Source of the DNA: Streptosporangium roseum DSM 43021
GTDB taxonomy: Bacteria; Actinomycetota; Actinomycetes; Streptosporangiales; Streptosporangiaceae
NCBI RefSeq assembly: GCF_000024865.1
Contig: NC_013595.1
Location: forward strand, 3,162,001-3,226,000
Length of the DNA: 64,000 nucleotides
Direction: 5' to 3'
Shown here: positions 56,011 through 64,000 of the stretch, in pieces
Layout: each line of letters opens with the position of its first letter
How positions within the stretch are numbered: the first letter of the stretch is position 1
The notes under the pieces: generated by a model
Seen by the model: the letters and a program-made list of their open reading frames with translations, nothing else
Told to the model about the DNA's origin: nothing
Databases searched by the model: none
Made by a program: the position numbers and the translations under genes

Positions 56011-56176
56011 CGCTCACCCATGCCGTCAACTCCCGACTCGTCCCTCCCCAGGAACCTACTCGACCCCCGCTCCCGCCCCCCACGCCCCCACCGGCCATCC
56101 GGCCGGGTCTGCGAGATGTCGGGGACTTCCATGAAAGGTGATGGTCCGCACACGGAGAGCGAGGAGGGTGGGCATG

Positions 56177-56204
56177 AAAAAACCGCCCGGCGAATGCTGG
56201 GCGG
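56177..56204 (-). terminator. Rho-independent terminator of the tRNA gene
   Basis: On the minus strand CCGCCC pairs with GGGCGG (plus-strand arms 56199-56204 and 56183-56188), with a short inner GC pair, followed by six T residues. It lies 7 bp past the tRNA 3' end and is the clearest T-run terminator in the window. Confidence 0.85.
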
Positions 56205-56211
56205 CTGTCTG

Positions 56212-56284
56212 TGCCCCGAGTGGGATTCGAACCCACACTAGATGGTGTTTGAGACCATTTCCTCTGCCGTTGGGATATCGGGGC
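56212..56284 (-). tRNA. tRNA with Leu anticodon (CAA) but class I shape
   Basis: A 73-nt gene that folds as a full cloverleaf: acceptor GCCCCGA/TCGGGGC, D-arm with GG in the loop, anticodon stem ATGGT/ACCAT with loop CTCAAAC (anticodon CAA, reads UUG), variable loop of 5 nt (CTAGT), T-arm GTGGG-TTCGAAT-CCCAC, discriminator A. CCA is not encoded. Bacterial Leu tRNAs normally have a long variable arm (about 85 nt); this one does not. It could be charged by another synthetase or be a specialised tRNA. Confidence 0.9.
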
Positions 56285-56397
56285 CTATTTCTGGACTTGT
56301 CCAGATTGTGTATGGCGGCTGTGAGCTTACCCAGAACTGGATCAGTTACAGGCACCGGCGTGGTCCTAATCTAGCGGACATCGGTACTCTCTTGCTC

Positions 56398-56997
56398 GTG
56401 AGTACGCAGCGGCGAGTAGTGATCGCGGAAGACGAGGCGCTGATCCGCCTCGATCTCAAGGAGATGCTGGAAGAAGACGGATATGCCGTCGTCGGCGAGG
56501 CCGGGGACGGGGAGGCCGCGGTCAAGCTGGCGCTGGAGCATCGGCCGGATCTGGTGATCCTGGATGTGAAGATGCCCATCCTGGACGGGATCTCGGCCGC
56601 CGAGCAGATCGTGTCGCAGCGGATCGCGCCGTGCCTGATCCTCACCGCCTTCTCGCAGCGGGATCTGGTCGAGCGGGCCCGGGACGCCGGGGCGATGGCC
56701 TATCTGGTCAAGCCGTTCACCAAGTCCGACCTCGTCCCGGCGATCGAGATGGCGGTCAGCAGGCACGAGGAGATCGCCGCACTGGAGCGGGAGGTCGGGA
56801 CGCTCTCGGAGCGGCTGGAGACGCGCAAGCTGGTCGAGCGGGCCAAGGGGCGGCTCATGGAGCAGCACGGCTGGAGCGAGCCGCAGGCGTTCCGGTGGAT
56901 CCAGAAGGCGTCGATGGATCGCAGGTTGAGCATGCGCCAGGTGGCGCAGGTCGTGCTGGACGGGACGCCTGGTCCCGCTGAGGCCGAGGAGGCCTGA
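56398..56997 (+). CDS. pdtaR: ANTAR-domain response regulator (PdtaR-like)
   Basis: A 199-aa protein. The receiver domain has the acidic pair in VVIAEDEALIRLD, the phosphorylated Asp56 in LVILDVKMPILDG and the Lys in AYLVKPFTKSDL. A helical linker leads to a C-terminal ANTAR domain (KLVERAKGRLMEQHGWSEPQ), which binds RNA hairpins to prevent termination. The GTG at 56398 fits homologues. No sensor kinase is adjacent; in mycobacteria the partner PdtaS is encoded elsewhere. It lies divergent to the tRNA. Confidence 0.93.
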   Translation: MSTQRRVVIAEDEALIRLDLKEMLEEDGYAVVGEAGDGEAAVKLALEHRPDLVILDVKMPILDGISAAEQIVSQRIAPCLILTAFSQRDLVERARDAGAMAYLVKPFTKSDLVPAIEMAVSRHEEIAALEREVGTLSERLETRKLVERAKGRLMEQHGWSEPQAFRWIQKASMDRRLSMRQVAQVVLDGTPGPAEAEEA

Positions 56998-57325
56998 GGG
57001 GGGCGCCCGCCGCGTTCCGCCGCGCCGTACGGTGCCCGGTCTGCTTCTTGACAAGCCCGCGTATTACCTTGAGTCAAGGGGGATGCGTGGGCTTTCGCGT
57101 ACTCGGAGTGATCATCGAGAGAGCGCTAGGTTGCCAATGACCATGGGTTTTGCCGTGGTAGCCGAAAAGAATCGGTGTTGTAACGAAACGATAACGGGAG
57201 GCTCTCCTGTATCGACCCGTAACATCCGCTGGCTGTACTAACCGACACAACCCCCTGGCCACTCCGCCAGGGGAGGGCATCTGTGAACCCGGTCCTGAAG
57301 CGGGACTGGCGAAAGGAAGGCAACC
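56998..57325 (+). promoter_or_regulatory. livJ upstream region with two tandem hairpins in the leader
   Basis: No gene. TTGACA (57048-57053) is a possible -35. GTAAC-N6-ATAAC (57180-57195) partly resembles a GlnR half-site. Hairpin 1 has an 8-bp stem (57252-57259 with 57266-57273) and a 6-nt loop CACTCC. Hairpin 2 has a 7-bp stem with one G-U pair (57289-57295 with 57303-57309). AAGGAAGG follows, before the TTG start. Confidence 0.55.
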
Positions 57326-58528
57326 TTGCGGCCTAAGACTGCTCGCCTCGGTGGAGTGCTCGCTGCCGGTGTGGCGCTCACCCTCGGTCTCGCTGCCTGT
57401 GGTGACGGCGGCACGGAGGCCAAGCCGGCGGACGGCGGCTCCAGCGCTGCCGCTTCCGGCACCGTCAAGATCGGCTTCATGGGCGACCTGACCGGCCCCA
57501 ACGCCGGCATCGTCATCCCGCCGAGGAATGGTGCGAAGCTCGTCATCGACGAGTACAACAAGACCAACCCGGCCGTGAAGGTCGAGCTGGTGGAATACGA
57601 CAGCCAGGGCGACCCCTCCAAGGCCGTCGCGCTGGCCCAGCAGGCCATCAAGACCGACAAGGTCGCCAGCATGATCGGCCCGGCGTTCTCGGGTGAGTCG
57701 GCCCAGGTGGGCCCGGTGCTCGAGGAGGCGGCGATCCCCAGCATCACCGCCTCGGCGACCAACACCAAGCTCGCCGAGAACGGCTGGAAGTTCTGGCACC
57801 GCATTCTGCCGAACGACAGCGTCCAGGGTCCCGGCATCGCGGACTTCATCGCGGGCGCCGCCGCCGCGAAGAACGTCTTCGTGATCGACGACAAGTCGGA
57901 GTACGGCAAGCCCCTGGCCGACGCGGTCCGCACCCAGCTCACCAGCAAGGGCGCCAAGGTCACCGACGACTCGCTCGACCCGGCGGAGAGCGACTTCTCC
58001 TCGGTGGTCAACAAGGTCGCCGCGGCCAAGCCGGACGCGATCTTCTTCGGTGGTTACTACGCCGCGGCCGGCAACCTGCTCAAGCAGCTCCGCGACAAGG
58101 GTGTGAAGGACGCGAAGTTCTTCTCCGGTGACGGCTCGCTGGACAGGGGCCTGATCGACGGCGCGGGTGCTCCGAACGCCGAGGGCGCCCTCGTCGGCTG
58201 CCCGTGCTACATCGCCACGCCGGACGTCACCGACGCCAAGGTGAAGGGCTTCGCCGACGCCTACAAGGCCGCCTTCAGCGCCGACCCGTCGATCTACGCG
58301 GCCGAGGGCTACGACGCGGCGACGGTCTTCATCGAGGCCATCAAGGCCGGCAACACCACCCCCGACAAGATCAACACCTTCATCGGGACCGTTGACCTGG
58401 CCGGTGTCTCCAAGCAGGTGAAGTTCGGCCCCAACGGCGAGGTCGAGGCCAAGGACATTTACATGTACCAGGTCAAGGACGGCGCCATCACGCTGCTCGG
58501 CAAGGCCGCCGAGGCCAAGCTGGGCTAG
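57326..58528 (+). CDS. livJ: Branched-chain amino-acid ABC transporter, substrate-binding lipoprotein
   Basis: A 400-aa periplasmic-binding-type protein of the Leu/Ile/Val family. The lipobox is LGLAACGDGG; the mature part begins with a short Ala/Ser linker, then TVKIGFMGDLTGPNAG, MIGPAFSGESAQVGPVL and AEGYDAATVFIEAIK. It starts with TTG after an AAGGAAGG site. The gene is separated from the permease genes by 157 bp that holds a strong hairpin, so more binding protein than permease is probably made. Confidence 0.94.
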   Translation: MRPKTARLGGVLAAGVALTLGLAACGDGGTEAKPADGGSSAAASGTVKIGFMGDLTGPNAGIVIPPRNGAKLVIDEYNKTNPAVKVELVEYDSQGDPSKAVALAQQAIKTDKVASMIGPAFSGESAQVGPVLEEAAIPSITASATNTKLAENGWKFWHRILPNDSVQGPGIADFIAGAAAAKNVFVIDDKSEYGKPLADAVRTQLTSKGAKVTDDSLDPAESDFSSVVNKVAAAKPDAIFFGGYYAAAGNLLKQLRDKGVKDAKFFSGDGSLDRGLIDGAGAPNAEGALVGCPCYIATPDVTDAKVKGFADAYKAAFSADPSIYAAEGYDAATVFIEAIKAGNTTPDKINTFIGTVDLAGVSKQVKFGPNGEVEAKDIYMYQVKDGAITLLGKAAEAKLG

Positions 58529-58563
58529 CCGACACCTTGAGAACAGTAGGTAGTTGACGCGCG

Positions 58564-58595
58564 GGAGCGGGAACGCCGCGATGGGTTCCCGCTCC
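58564..58595 (+). terminator. Attenuator-like hairpin between livJ and livH
   Basis: An 11-bp perfect stem (58564-58574 with 58585-58595) and a 10-nt loop, followed by TCGTGTTCTT. It is likely a partial terminator that lowers expression of the membrane and ATPase genes relative to livJ. Confidence 0.65.
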
Positions 58596-58685
58596 TCGTG
58601 TTCTTCCAGAGAGTCCACGAGGCCCTGCTGGAAGCGGTGTGCTACCGGCAGTGCAGGCGACCCCCGCTAGAAGTGGTAACCCCTA

Positions 58686-59654
58686 GTGCTCAATGACTTC
58701 GTCAATCAGTTCTGGCCGGCCACGATCGACGGCTTGGCCTTCGGATCGATCTACGCCCTGATCGCGCTCGGTTACACCATGGTGTACGGCGTGCTGCGGC
58801 TGATCAACTTTGCGCACTCCGAAGTGTTCATGATCGGAACCTTCGGGGCGATGTTCGTCCCCTTCGTGCTCGGCATCAACTCGGCGCTCACGGGTCTCGC
58901 CCTGGTGGGCGTGATCATCGCGATGATCCTGGCCGGCATGCTGGCCTCCGCGGGCACCGCGATCGCCCTGGAGCAGATCGCCTACCGGCCGCTGCGCAAG
59001 CGCGGGGCCTCCCGGCTCGCGGCTCTGATCTCCGCGATCGGCGCCTCGATCTTCCTGCAGGAGCTGTTCGCCCTGCTGGTGATCCCGGAGGTTTTCAACC
59101 GTCCGCAGCAGGGCCGTATCCAGATGGGCCTGCCCCGGCTGATGGAGCGGACCGAGCTTTTCTCGATCTTCGGTCATTCGGTCCGCGTCGACCAGGTGCT
59201 GGTGATCGTGGCGGCGATCGGCATGATGATCGCGCTCGACGCGCTCGTGAACCGCACGAAGATCGGCCGTGGTATCCGCGCCACCGCGCAGAACCCCGAG
59301 GCGGCGGTTCTGATGGGTGTCGACATCAACAAGATTGTCCGGATGACGTTCCTCATCGGTGGCGGTATGGCCGGAGTGGCCGGTGCGCTCTACCTGATCT
59401 CGTATGAGAACACGAACTACTACATCGGATTCCTCTTCGGTATCAAGGCGTTCACCGCGGCGGTCCTGGGCGGCATCGGCAACCTGCGGGGTGCGCTGGT
59501 CGGCGGGGTCGTGCTCGGCCTGGTGGAGAACTACGGAGCCATCTTCTTCGGCTCCGACTGGAAGCACGTGATCTCCTTCACCATCCTCGTCTTGGTCCTG
59601 ATGTTCCGCCCCACCGGAATTCTCGGTGAATCACTCCAGCAGGCGCGCGCATGA
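58686..59654 (+). CDS. livH: Branched-chain amino-acid ABC transporter, permease LivH
   Basis: A 322-aa permease with about eight helices. GLAFGSIYALIALGYTMVYG and LRLINFAHSEVFMIGTF are the LivH signature; TKIGRGIRATAQNPEAAVLMG is the loop that contacts the ATPases. It starts with GTG and overlaps livM by ATGA. Confidence 0.95.
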   Translation: MLNDFVNQFWPATIDGLAFGSIYALIALGYTMVYGVLRLINFAHSEVFMIGTFGAMFVPFVLGINSALTGLALVGVIIAMILAGMLASAGTAIALEQIAYRPLRKRGASRLAALISAIGASIFLQELFALLVIPEVFNRPQQGRIQMGLPRLMERTELFSIFGHSVRVDQVLVIVAAIGMMIALDALVNRTKIGRGIRATAQNPEAAVLMGVDINKIVRMTFLIGGGMAGVAGALYLISYENTNYYIGFLFGIKAFTAAVLGGIGNLRGALVGGVVLGLVENYGAIFFGSDWKHVISFTILVLVLMFRPTGILGESLQQARA

Positions 59655-60820
59655 ACCAGAAGAATTCCCTGGCAGGCATCCGTCACCGGCTCGGTCAGTA
59701 CGGCGACACCATGCACGTCCGCTGGCTGAACACGCCCGGCTGGCAGCGATGGATCCTCTACGTGGCTCTGATCGTCGGAGCCCTGCTGCTGCCGTCGGAG
59801 AGCATCGGCGGCTTCATGTCGCCCTACACCGACTGGGCGAGCATCCTGTTCTTCCCGATCGGCACCTATGTGATCCTGGCCATCGGCCTGAACGTGGTAG
59901 TCGGACAGGCGGGCCTGCTGGACCTCGGCTTCGTCGCCTTCTACGCCGTGGGCGGTTACGCGATGGCGTTGATCGGCACCAGGCTCGGCTGGAACTTCTG
60001 GCTGATCCTGGTGGTGGGCATCGGGATCTGCGCCCTGTCGGGCATCACTCTGGGCGGGCCGACGCTGCGGTTGCGCGGCGACTATCTGGCGATCGTCACG
60101 CTGGGCTTCGGTGAGATCATTCGTATCACCGCCCGCAACACCGACGCGATCGGCGGCCCCAACGGCATCCGCGGCATCCCGCACCCCCCGAGCATCGACG
60201 AGCTGACCATCTTCGGCGTCGACGTCTACGAGCTCCTCGGGGTGAAGATCTTCAAGTACGGCGTGCTGGACCCGCGGCCCTACTACTACCTGCTGGTCGC
60301 GCTGGCCGTCGTCGCGATCATCCTGGTCAAGCGCTGGGAGAAGAGCCGGGTCGGGCGCGCGTGGGCGGCGATCCGCGAGGACGAGGACGCGGCCGAGGTC
60401 ATGGGCGTGCCGACGTTCCGGTTCAAGATGCTGGCGTTCGCCATCGGCGCCTCGATCGGCGGCGCGATGGGCGTGCTGTGGGCCTCCAAGGTCATCTCGC
60501 TCAACCCGAACGACTTCCAGTTCCTGCTGTCGGCGACGATCCTGGCCGCGGTGGTCATGGGTGGCGCGGGCAACCTGCCGGGCGTCATGCTGGGTGCGTT
60601 CGTGGTGGCGTGGCTGCCAGAGCGCTTCCGCGGCCTGCAGGAATACCGCATGCTGATCTTCGGCGCGGTGCTCGTGGCGCTGATGATCTTCCGGCCTGAG
60701 GGGTTGCTGCCGTCGCGTCAACGCAAGGCGGAGCTGAAAGAGGGAACAGGCGGGATGGGATCGCTCGGTGCCGATGTGCCCGGGCCGGAGTCGCGTGGTG
60801 AGGAGGTGGCCTCCAAGTGA
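59651..60820 (+). CDS. livM: Branched-chain amino-acid ABC transporter, permease LivM
   Basis: A 389-aa permease. The core LNVVVGQAGLLDLGFVAFYA and LRGDYLAIVTLGFGEIIRI are typical LivM, and SRVGRAWAAIREDEDAAEVM is the ATPase-contact loop. About 35 polar residues precede the first helix and a 30-residue Gly/Glu tail follows the last. It is coupled to livH and livG by 4-bp overlaps. Confidence 0.95.
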   Translation: MNQKNSLAGIRHRLGQYGDTMHVRWLNTPGWQRWILYVALIVGALLLPSESIGGFMSPYTDWASILFFPIGTYVILAIGLNVVVGQAGLLDLGFVAFYAVGGYAMALIGTRLGWNFWLILVVGIGICALSGITLGGPTLRLRGDYLAIVTLGFGEIIRITARNTDAIGGPNGIRGIPHPPSIDELTIFGVDVYELLGVKIFKYGVLDPRPYYYLLVALAVVAIILVKRWEKSRVGRAWAAIREDEDAAEVMGVPTFRFKMLAFAIGASIGGAMGVLWASKVISLNPNDFQFLLSATILAAVVMGGAGNLPGVMLGAFVVAWLPERFRGLQEYRMLIFGAVLVALMIFRPEGLLPSRQRKAELKEGTGGMGSLGADVPGPESRGEEVASK

Positions 60821-61621
60821 GCGCCGAGGTGAGCGCAGGGGCCGGCCAGGAGCGCAGTGCCCGCTCGCTGCTGGAGCTGCAGGGGGTCGTGATGCGCTTC
60901 GGCGGCGTCACGGCGCTGAAGGATGTCAGCTTCACCATCAACGAGGGGGAGATCTTCGCTCTCATCGGCCCGAACGGCGCCGGCAAGACCACGATCTTCA
61001 ACGTGATCACCGGTGTCTACCAGCCGACGGAGGGGCAGGTCCGCTTCGAAGGCGAGAAGATCAGCGGCGTCAAACGCTTCAAGATCACCAAGCGGGGAAT
61101 CGCCCGTACGTTCCAGAACATCCGGCTGTTCCACAACATGACGGCTATCGAGAACGTCATGGTGGGCGCGGACGCGCATCACCGCTCGGGCATGGTCAGC
61201 GTGGCGCTGGGGCTTCCCTGGCACCGCAAGGCCGAGCGTGAGGGCCGCGCGCTGGCGATGGAGCTGCTCGACTTCGTCGGCATCTCCCACCGCGCCGACG
61301 ATCACGCGAAGAACCTGCCCTACGGTGACCAGCGCCGGCTGGAGATCGCCCGCGCGCTGGCGACCCAGCCGAAGCTGCTGCTGCTGGACGAGCCGGCCGC
61401 CGGTATGAACCCGGCGGAGAAGGTGGCGCTGCAGCAGTTGATCAGGGACATCCGGGACGCCGGCCGGACGATTCTGATCATCGAGCACGACATGAGCCTC
61501 ATCATGGGCATCAGCGACCGCATCGCGGTGCTGGACTTCGGCCAGAAGATCGCCGACGGTCTGCCGGACGAGGTGCGGAACGACCCCCGGGTCGTCGAGG
61601 CGTATTTGGGGGCTCCCGCAG

Positions 61622-61632
<11 letters not shown>
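60817..61632 (+). CDS. livG: Branched-chain amino-acid ABC transporter, ATPase LivG
   Basis: A 271-aa ATPase. Walker A GPNGAGKTTIFNVI, the LivG-type signature LPYGDQRRLEIARAL, Walker B LLLLDEPAAGMNP and the switch His in IIEHDMSLIM are complete. The first 20 residues are a polar extension. It overlaps livF by 11 bp. Confidence 0.96.
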
Positions 61633-62392
<760 letters not shown>

Positions 62393-62413
62393 GCCGTAGC
62401 GAGTGACGTCGCC

Positions 62414-62447
62414 GGGTCCGTCCCGCGCATCCGCGCGGGACGGGCCC
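62414..62447. terminator. Bidirectional terminator between livF and the lipoprotein gene
   Basis: A 15-bp stem (62414-62428 with 62433-62447, one G-U pair) and an ATCC loop, placed between two converging genes. It can serve both. Confidence 0.8.
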
Positions 62448-62454
62448 GCCGGCG

Positions 62455-63015
62455 TCAGGTCAGGGGGACCTCGACGCCGTCGGTGCTTCCGCGGATGCCG
62501 AGTGACGGTTCGCCGAACAGCCGGACGGCGGCGACCTTGGCCTTCTTGGGGATGTCGAACCACAGGTCCATCTCGATCCTGACCCCGGCGCCGAGAGGGA
62601 GCGTGTCGGGCTGGCGTTTGATGGCCTGCGCGAACCTGTCGATGCTGTAGGCCGCGCCGTCGGCGGTGATGAGCTTCTGCCGCTTGGCGTCGAACCTGGA
62701 GTTGGCGCGGGCGGGGTTCTCCACGACGATGCGCACGACCACGTACTGGCCTTTGGCCGGCCATTCGGCGTGGGAGCCGAACAGGATGCCCAGGCCCGTC
62801 TGCAGGCCGATCACCTGGAAGCGGCCGTCGCTGTCGGTCACGGGTGCGGCGTTGATCGGACGCTCGCCGGGGCGGACCGGGCGCGGGGCCAGCTCGTAGG
62901 TGGCGGTGGGGGTGGCCGAGGGAGCGGCGGATCGCGGCTGGCCGGTCCCGGTGCAGCCGACGAGGAGCACGCCGGACAGGGCGGCCCCGGTGAACCGTAT
63001 CAGGGAGGTTCGCAC
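62455..63015 (-). CDS. Putative lipoprotein (DUF4352-like)
   Basis: About 186 aa with a lipoprotein signal (LSGVLLVGCTGTG) and a Ser/Pro/Thr linker. The mature domain (QYVVVRIVVENPARANSRFD, LPLGAGVRIEMDLWFDIP) has the beta-sandwich pattern of DUF4352-type proteins: a statement of a conserved Val-rich strand, then a final PKKAKVAAVRLFG strand. The role is unknown. The start could be GTG 63015 or TTG 63024. Confidence 0.8.
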   Translation of the reverse strand: MRTSLIRFTGAALSGVLLVGCTGTGQPRSAAPSATPTATYELAPRPVRPGERPINAAPVTDSDGRFQVIGLQTGLGILFGSHAEWPAKGQYVVVRIVVENPARANSRFDAKRQKLITADGAAYSIDRFAQAIKRQPDTLPLGAGVRIEMDLWFDIPKKAKVAAVRLFGEPSLGIRGSTDGVEVPLT

Positions 63016-63576
63016 ATCGGGCAACGTAACCGAGTCGGGCCGCCGCTTTCAATGAGCCGGTGACAGTCGATGGCGGCGCGCCGGACGCGATGGGCGGGGC
63101 CGGCGCGGGGCGGCGTCCGCGGCCGTCCGGCGGTGTCGCCGGTGGCCGTCAGGCCGTACTTCGACCCCAAAAGGGAATGTTAGTCAGATTTGTCGGATTT
63201 TGAGAGAATTGACGGGAAGTCATCCCGAGTCCGTGTCACGGATGCGAGGGAGCCGTCCCGGCGGCCGGCCCGCGGTGCGCCCGGCCTGCGAGGTGAAACC
63301 TACCTGAAGTGCAGATATAGGCTATTTTCATGTTCCAGGACTCGACCCCAACCGGTTCGGGTCCGCGACGGTCGGCTCAAAGGGGAGTCGTTGACCGTTC
63401 GATGAACGGGCGCGTCAAGATCTATGCCTGGAACAGGGTATTGATCAGACGACTCCGCACGTGGTTGTTGTCCGAATTGTGTCGTATCGGTGATCTGCAT
63501 GGCCATGCAGGTGGGGCAGCATCACCAGCACTGAGGTAGCTGTTCGAGATGCGACATTGACCGTAAGGAGGCCTTC
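63016..63576. promoter_or_regulatory. Long upstream region of an amino-acid-binding protein gene, with a 16-bp palindrome
   Basis: About 550 bp without a recognised gene; short frames in it have atypical codon use. A perfect palindrome CTGCATGGCCATGCAG lies at 63495-63510, about 65 bp before the next start codon, and could be an operator. The stretch 63160-63220 and 63400-63570 is less GC-rich than average. Confidence 0.5.
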
Positions 63577-64000
63577 GTGGGCCTGAGTTTTGTTTCCCGT
63601 CGCGCGCTCGCAGTGGGCGCGATGGTCGTCGCCGGCGCGCTCGGCCTGTCCGCATGCGGCGGTGGTGAGACCACCGGTGCGAACACGGGTGACGGTGCCT
63701 CGTCGAACGCCCCCGCGGCCGCGGGTGGTCCCAAGCTGGTCTCCCCCGGCAAGCTGACCACCTGCACCAACCTTCCGTACGAGCCCTTCCAGTTCAAGGA
63801 GGGCGACAAGGTCGTCGGCTTCGACGTCGACATCGTCGACCTGGCGGCCAAGAAGCTCGGCCTGACGCAGGAGATCGTCGACATCGACTTCGCCGTCATC
63901 AAGAGCGGCGCGGCGATGGCCGCGGGCAAGTGCGACGTGGCCGCCGCGGGCATGACCATCACGCCGGAGCGCCAGGCGAACATCGACTTCTCCGTGCCCT
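63577..64000 (+). CDS. Family-3 amino-acid-binding lipoprotein (3' end outside window)
   Basis: The visible 141 residues show a lipobox (VVAGALGLSACGGG), a linker, then LTTCTNLPYEPFQFKEGDKV, VGFDVDIVDLAAKKLG and KCDVAAAGMTITPERQANID, the pattern of polar amino-acid binding proteins. The GTG at 63577 has AAGGAGG 6 bp upstream. A permease and ATPase are expected beyond base 64000. Confidence 0.92.
   Translation, partial: MGLSFVSRRALAVGAMVVAGALGLSACGGGETTGANTGDGASSNAPAAAGGPKLVSPGKLTTCTNLPYEPFQFKEGDKVVGFDVDIVDLAAKKLGLTQEIVDIDFAVIKSGAAMAAGKCDVAAAGMTITPERQANIDFSVP

Noticed and set aside
57180..57195. GlnR box upstream of livJ
   Set aside because: Only a half-site with a mismatch (GTAAC-N6-ATAAC); not enough to call.
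63190..63539. Two overlapping short plus-strand ORFs before the last gene
   Set aside because: Atypical codon use, no ribosome-binding sites, and the stretch looks like a promoter/leader region.

Overview
The window reads as one continuous piece of chromosome from a high-GC actinomycete. GC is high throughout, third codon positions are almost always G or C, GTG and TTG starts are common, and neighbouring genes often overlap as ATGA or GTGA. The order of the his, trp, lgt, glt and pyk genes, and a HisA-type isomerase of the PriA kind, fit Streptosporangiales (Streptosporangium, Nonomuraea and relatives). That placement is inference from gene content and style, not from a search.

Layout. 1-3011 (minus): a class A penicillin-binding protein cut by the window edge, and a MurA-type enzyme whose catalytic Cys is Asp. 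3110-5632: a small membrane protein, an amidase and a YbaK-type tRNA deacylase. 5732-11917: a nearly complete histidine operon, hisD-hisC-hisB-(51-aa membrane ORF)-hisH-(membrane ORF)-priA-ridA-like-hisF; hisI lies at 32081. 12111-13831 (minus): a glutamine-synthetase-like ligase and a 53-aa protein. 14534-18614: a lipid-modification cluster of FAD oxidoreductase, DUF1365, cyclopropane-fatty-acid-synthase-like methyltransferase and DUF1295. 18676-22911: the most unusual block, with a promoter, a 17-codon ORF, an attenuator-like hairpin, two proteins that each join a PqqD-like domain to a heme-oxygenase-like (PqqC/TenA-fold) domain, an EamA exporter and an acyltransferase. It looks like an undescribed RiPP-type or PQQ-like small-molecule pathway. 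22990-30694: a DinB-like protein, a heterodimeric ABC exporter and a polar amino-acid ABC importer operon with a GNAT.

31015-50380: polyphosphate kinase 2, hisI, the Trp-associated membrane protein, two small membrane proteins, trpC-trpB-trpA, a MauE/DoxX-DsbA thiol pair, lgt, a VIT1-type transporter, two paralogous membrane-anchored proteins, a branched-polyamine-synthase-like protein, and gltB-gltD. trpE, trpG, trpD and trpF are not in this cluster. The missing trpF is explained by PriA, which can serve both the His and Trp pathways.

50514-64000: a secreted subtilase whose 3' end, stop codon included, is repeated in tandem; an internally deleted family-39 glycosyltransferase; pyk; a gene-poor stretch; a GNAT; an odd class-I-shaped tRNA with a Leu (CAA) anticodon; an ANTAR response regulator; a complete branched-chain amino-acid importer livJ-H-M-G-F; a lipoprotein; and the start of another amino-acid-binding lipoprotein cut by the right edge. 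Nitrogen and amino-acid metabolism dominate (His, Trp and Glu synthesis, three amino-acid importers). No insertion sequence, phage, CRISPR array or rRNA was seen.
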